Source: Oscillospiraceae bacterium (GTDB taxonomy: Bacteria > Bacillota > Clostridia > Oscillospirales > Ruminococcaceae). Taken from it: a stretch of DNA of 34,191 nt. The DNA is taken from the NCBI GenBank assembly GCA_017436575.1, contig JAFSCU010000019.1, positions 1-34,191 of the forward strand, written 5' to 3'. Positions within the stretch are counted from its first letter, which is position 1. Each line of letters begins with the position of its first letter. The notes under the pieces are model-generated. The model was not told where the DNA came from and searched no databases. It worked only from the letters and a program-made list of their open reading frames with translations. Position numbers and translations under genes: made by a program. This document shows positions 32,154 to 34,191 of the stretch, piece by piece.

Positions 32154-32778
32154 AATTATTGTTTATGTGCACTAAACGTGCGCTCTTTAGAGTATTAAAC
32201 ATATATCCGGAAAACTGTCACAATGTCATTCTGAGCGAGTGAAACGAGTCGAAGAATCTTTGCACTTATAAAACATCAAATGATGTTTTATTGTTCTTTT
32301 CTTGAGAAAAGAACCAAAAGCATGGGGCGTCAGCGTAGTGCCTGAGCGATTTTGGCGAAGCCAAAAACACGAGCTGGTCATGAGAGTGTAACGGACGATT
32401 CGCCCTTGGCTTGCCCGCGCTCCACCGTAGCGGGCATTTGCACATGGTCGGCAACACAGTTGCCTTCCACGGCAAACTGCCAATTCGCTGCGCTCATCCC
32501 CTAACGCAGCACAAGTGTGGAATGCTGCGACTGCTACAAATCACGGGAATTTCCCCCTCGCTCACAAATAGTTCGCTCGCCAAAAAATTCTTCCGTGATT
32601 TTCGCAAATATTCCGCCACCTGTCAGTTGTACTGACCCTGGCGGCCTATTTGCTCTCCGCAGTCTGCGCTATTTATATTCGGGGATAAATCCCCGAACCC
32701 CTTTGCCTCCCTCTGACGAGGGAGGTGGCACGGCAAAGCCGTGACGAAGGGAGAGAAATCTCCATATAAACAATAATT
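32154..32778 (-). repeat. GC-rich structured non-coding repeat, copy B (inverted)
   Basis: About 625 bp. It is bounded by a 16-bp inverted repeat, AATTATTGTTTATGTG (32154-32169) and CATATAAACAATAATT (32763-32778), matching at 15 of 16 positions. From 32281 to 32705 it is homologous to copy A in the opposite orientation. Extra parts are a perfect hairpin 32268-32291, a TCATTCTGAGCGAGTGAAAC segment at 32225-32244 of a type I recall as a widespread dispersed repeat, and two hairpins CCTCCCTC/GAGGGAGG (32706-32725) and CACGGC/GCCGTG (32729-32743). No coding gene is supported between 32069 and 32821. Confidence 0.8.
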
Positions 32779-32787
32779 TAAAACTTA

Positions 32788-32813
32788 AAAGACAGGGTCT
32801 GTGCCCTGTCTTT
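32788..32813 (-). terminator. Terminator after the ABC transporter
   Basis: Stem AAAGACAGGG/CCCTGTCTTT with a 6-nt loop; on the minus strand it runs into TTTTAAGTTTT. Confidence 0.88.
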
Positions 32814-32821
32814 CGGTTTGT

Positions 32822-34191
32822 TTATGCGTTTTCAAACTGGCTCTGATAGAGTTTTGCGTAGAAACCGCCTTTTGCAATCAGTTCATTATGGTTGCCTATT
32901 TCTTCCACATGACCGGCGTTGAGCACAATAATCTTGTCAGCGTCTCGGATAGTGGACAGACGGTGGGCAATAACAAAGCTGGTGCGGTTTTCCATCAGTT
33001 TCTGCATAGCCTGCTGGATAAGAACTTCTGTTCTGGTGTCAACACTGGATGTTGCTTCGTCCAGAATAAGAATTTTCGGATTCTGCAGGAATGCACGGGC
33101 AATGGTAATAAGCTGTTTCTGACCCTGGGAAATATTTGATGTTTCTTCGTTCAGTTCGAAATCATAACCGCCCGGTAATGTCTGTACAAAGTGGTGTACA
33201 CGGCTGGCTTTTGCTGCCCGAATCATTTCTTCTTCGGTTGCATCAGGGCGTGAATACATAATATTTTCACGGATAGTGCCTTTGAACAGCCAGGTTTCCT
33301 GAAGTACCATACCAAACATTTCGCGCAGGTCATTTCTGGCAAAATCTTTGATGTTGATACCGTCAATGCTGATAGAACCACCATTCAGTTCATAGAATCT
33401 CATCAGCAGTTTAACAACTGTTGTCTTGCCGGCACCTGTAGGACCAACAATGGCGATTTTTTCACCAGGGTGAACTTCCAGGTCCAGGTCATCTATAATA
33501 GTTTTTTCCTCTGTGTAACCAAAATTTACATCCTGGAATGTAACATGACCGATAATACCTTCTGTGGAAACAGGTGTGTCTGTGTCAGGTTCTTCTTCCG
33601 GCTGTTCCAGAAATTCAAATATACGTTCGCCACAGGCCATAGCAGACTGCAGCATTGTAGAAATATTTGATAACTGCTGGATAGGCTGTGTAAAGTTGCG
33701 GATATATGTGATAAATGACTGGATATTACCAACTGTGATTTTGCCAAAACCTGCCATAGTCGCACCGATAATACATACCAGAATATAGCCCAGATTGGAA
33801 ACAAAGTTTGTAATAGGCATCATTGCACTGGAAGCCACACGGCTGCGCCATGCATTTTCGCGCAGTTCTGTATTGTAAATACCGAAATCGTCAATGGACT
33901 GCTGTTCCATGTTGAAAGCTTTTACAACAATGTGCGCAGACATCATTTCTTCGATATGTCCGTTTACCATACCCAGTGATTTCTGCTGTTTGCGGTACAG
34001 CGGCTGGCTGATTTTGATAATCTTTGCAACAATAAAGCCAGAAACAGGAATCATTGCAAAGGCAATCAGTGTCAGTTCCCAGGAGATTGCAAGCATCATC
34101 GCAATGGTGCCCACCATAAGAGTAAGTGCTGATGCAAACTGTGTAAGAGTTTCGCGCAGTGAGTTGGACAGTGATTCCACATCATTTGTAA
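32822..34191 (-). CDS. ABC-type multidrug/lipid exporter, permease-ATPase fusion (5' end off window)
   Basis: About 456 residues visible; the frame stays open to the right edge, so the N-terminus is missing (full members have about 580-620 residues). The visible first part is the end of the transmembrane domain, with residues TNDVESLSNSL matching the usual coupling region, followed by membrane segments. The nucleotide-binding domain has Walker A GPTGAGKTT, a Q-loop MVLQETWLF, signature NISQGQKQL, Walker B ILILDEATSSVD and the switch histidine in IAHRLSTIRDAD. Such half-transporters often come in pairs; a partner may lie beyond the edge. Confidence 0.93.
   Translation of the reverse strand, partial: TNDVESLSNSLRETLTQFASALTLMVGTIAMMLAISWELTLIAFAMIPVSGFIVAKIIKISQPLYRKQQKSLGMVNGHIEEMMSAHIVVKAFNMEQQSIDDFGIYNTELRENAWRSRVASSAMMPITNFVSNLGYILVCIIGATMAGFGKITVGNIQSFITYIRNFTQPIQQLSNISTMLQSAMACGERIFEFLEQPEEEPDTDTPVSTEGIIGHVTFQDVNFGYTEEKTIIDDLDLEVHPGEKIAIVGPTGAGKTTVVKLLMRFYELNGGSISIDGINIKDFARNDLREMFGMVLQETWLFKGTIRENIMYSRPDATEEEMIRAAKASRVHHFVQTLPGGYDFELNEETSNISQGQKQLITIARAFLQNPKILILDEATSSVDTRTEVLIQQAMQKLMENRTSFVIAHRLSTIRDADKIIVLNAGHVEEIGNHNELIAKGGFYAKLYQSQFENA

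Overview
The window is about 34 kb of a moderately AT-rich chromosome from a spore-forming Firmicute, most likely a Clostridia member related to gut Oscillospirales/Eubacteriales. This rests on a complete spoIIA operon (SpoIIAA-SpoIIAB-SigF), a spoVB-mazG-hup-rqcP-yabP-yabQ-divIC cluster, a T-box ahead of valS, Firmicute-type dgt-dnaG-rpoD order, and GGAGG-type ribosome binding sites. No species call is possible from sequence reading alone.

Layout. 1-343 holds three tandem sigma-A-like promoters and a boxA-like leader pointing left, as expected just upstream of an rRNA operon beyond the left edge. 344-1781 is spoIIA. 1952-4323 is an acetyltransferase-folC-membrane protein operon. 4488-5450 is a lipoprotein. 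5504-8460 is valS with its T-box leader, divergent from a PC4/YdbC-like gene at 8541. 8865-9901 is an HD phosphohydrolase plus GNAT pair. 9933-11888 has an FMN reductase and a MalY/PatB aminotransferase. 11964-13129 is a compact AT-rich two-gene module bounded by imperfect inverted repeats. 13233-14962 is a packed glycosylase-GNAT-flavin reductase operon. 15101-15922 is an esterase. 16027-20406 is dgt-dnaG-rpoD followed by an Rrf2 regulator with three cysteines. 20562-21509 is an ornithine cyclodeaminase family gene. 21504-22154 is a GC-rich structured repeat. 22232-23903 carries two tandem nucleoside hydrolases, one lacking metal-site acids. 24035-24997 is SppA. 25153-29271 is the sporulation/division cluster. 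29407-30783 is an HTH-membrane regulator. 30819-32068 is an M19 dipeptidase with a small secreted cysteine protein. 32154-32778 is a second, inverted copy of the structured repeat. From 32822 to the right edge is a truncated ABC exporter.

Most of the window is core chromosome: replication (DnaG), transcription (RpoD, SigF), translation (ValRS, RqcP), division (DivIC), sporulation, folate and nucleotide metabolism. The accessory parts stand out by base composition and repeats. The strongest unexplained signal is the repeat shared by 21.5-22.15 kb and 32.15-32.78 kb. The copies have diverged, but several hairpins keep their pairing through paired changes on both arms, which suggests a selected RNA or single-stranded DNA fold rather than coding sequence. 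The terminal sequences of the 21.5 kb element also match those of the two-gene module at 12 kb, so the two may belong to one family of transposase-less elements with different cargo.
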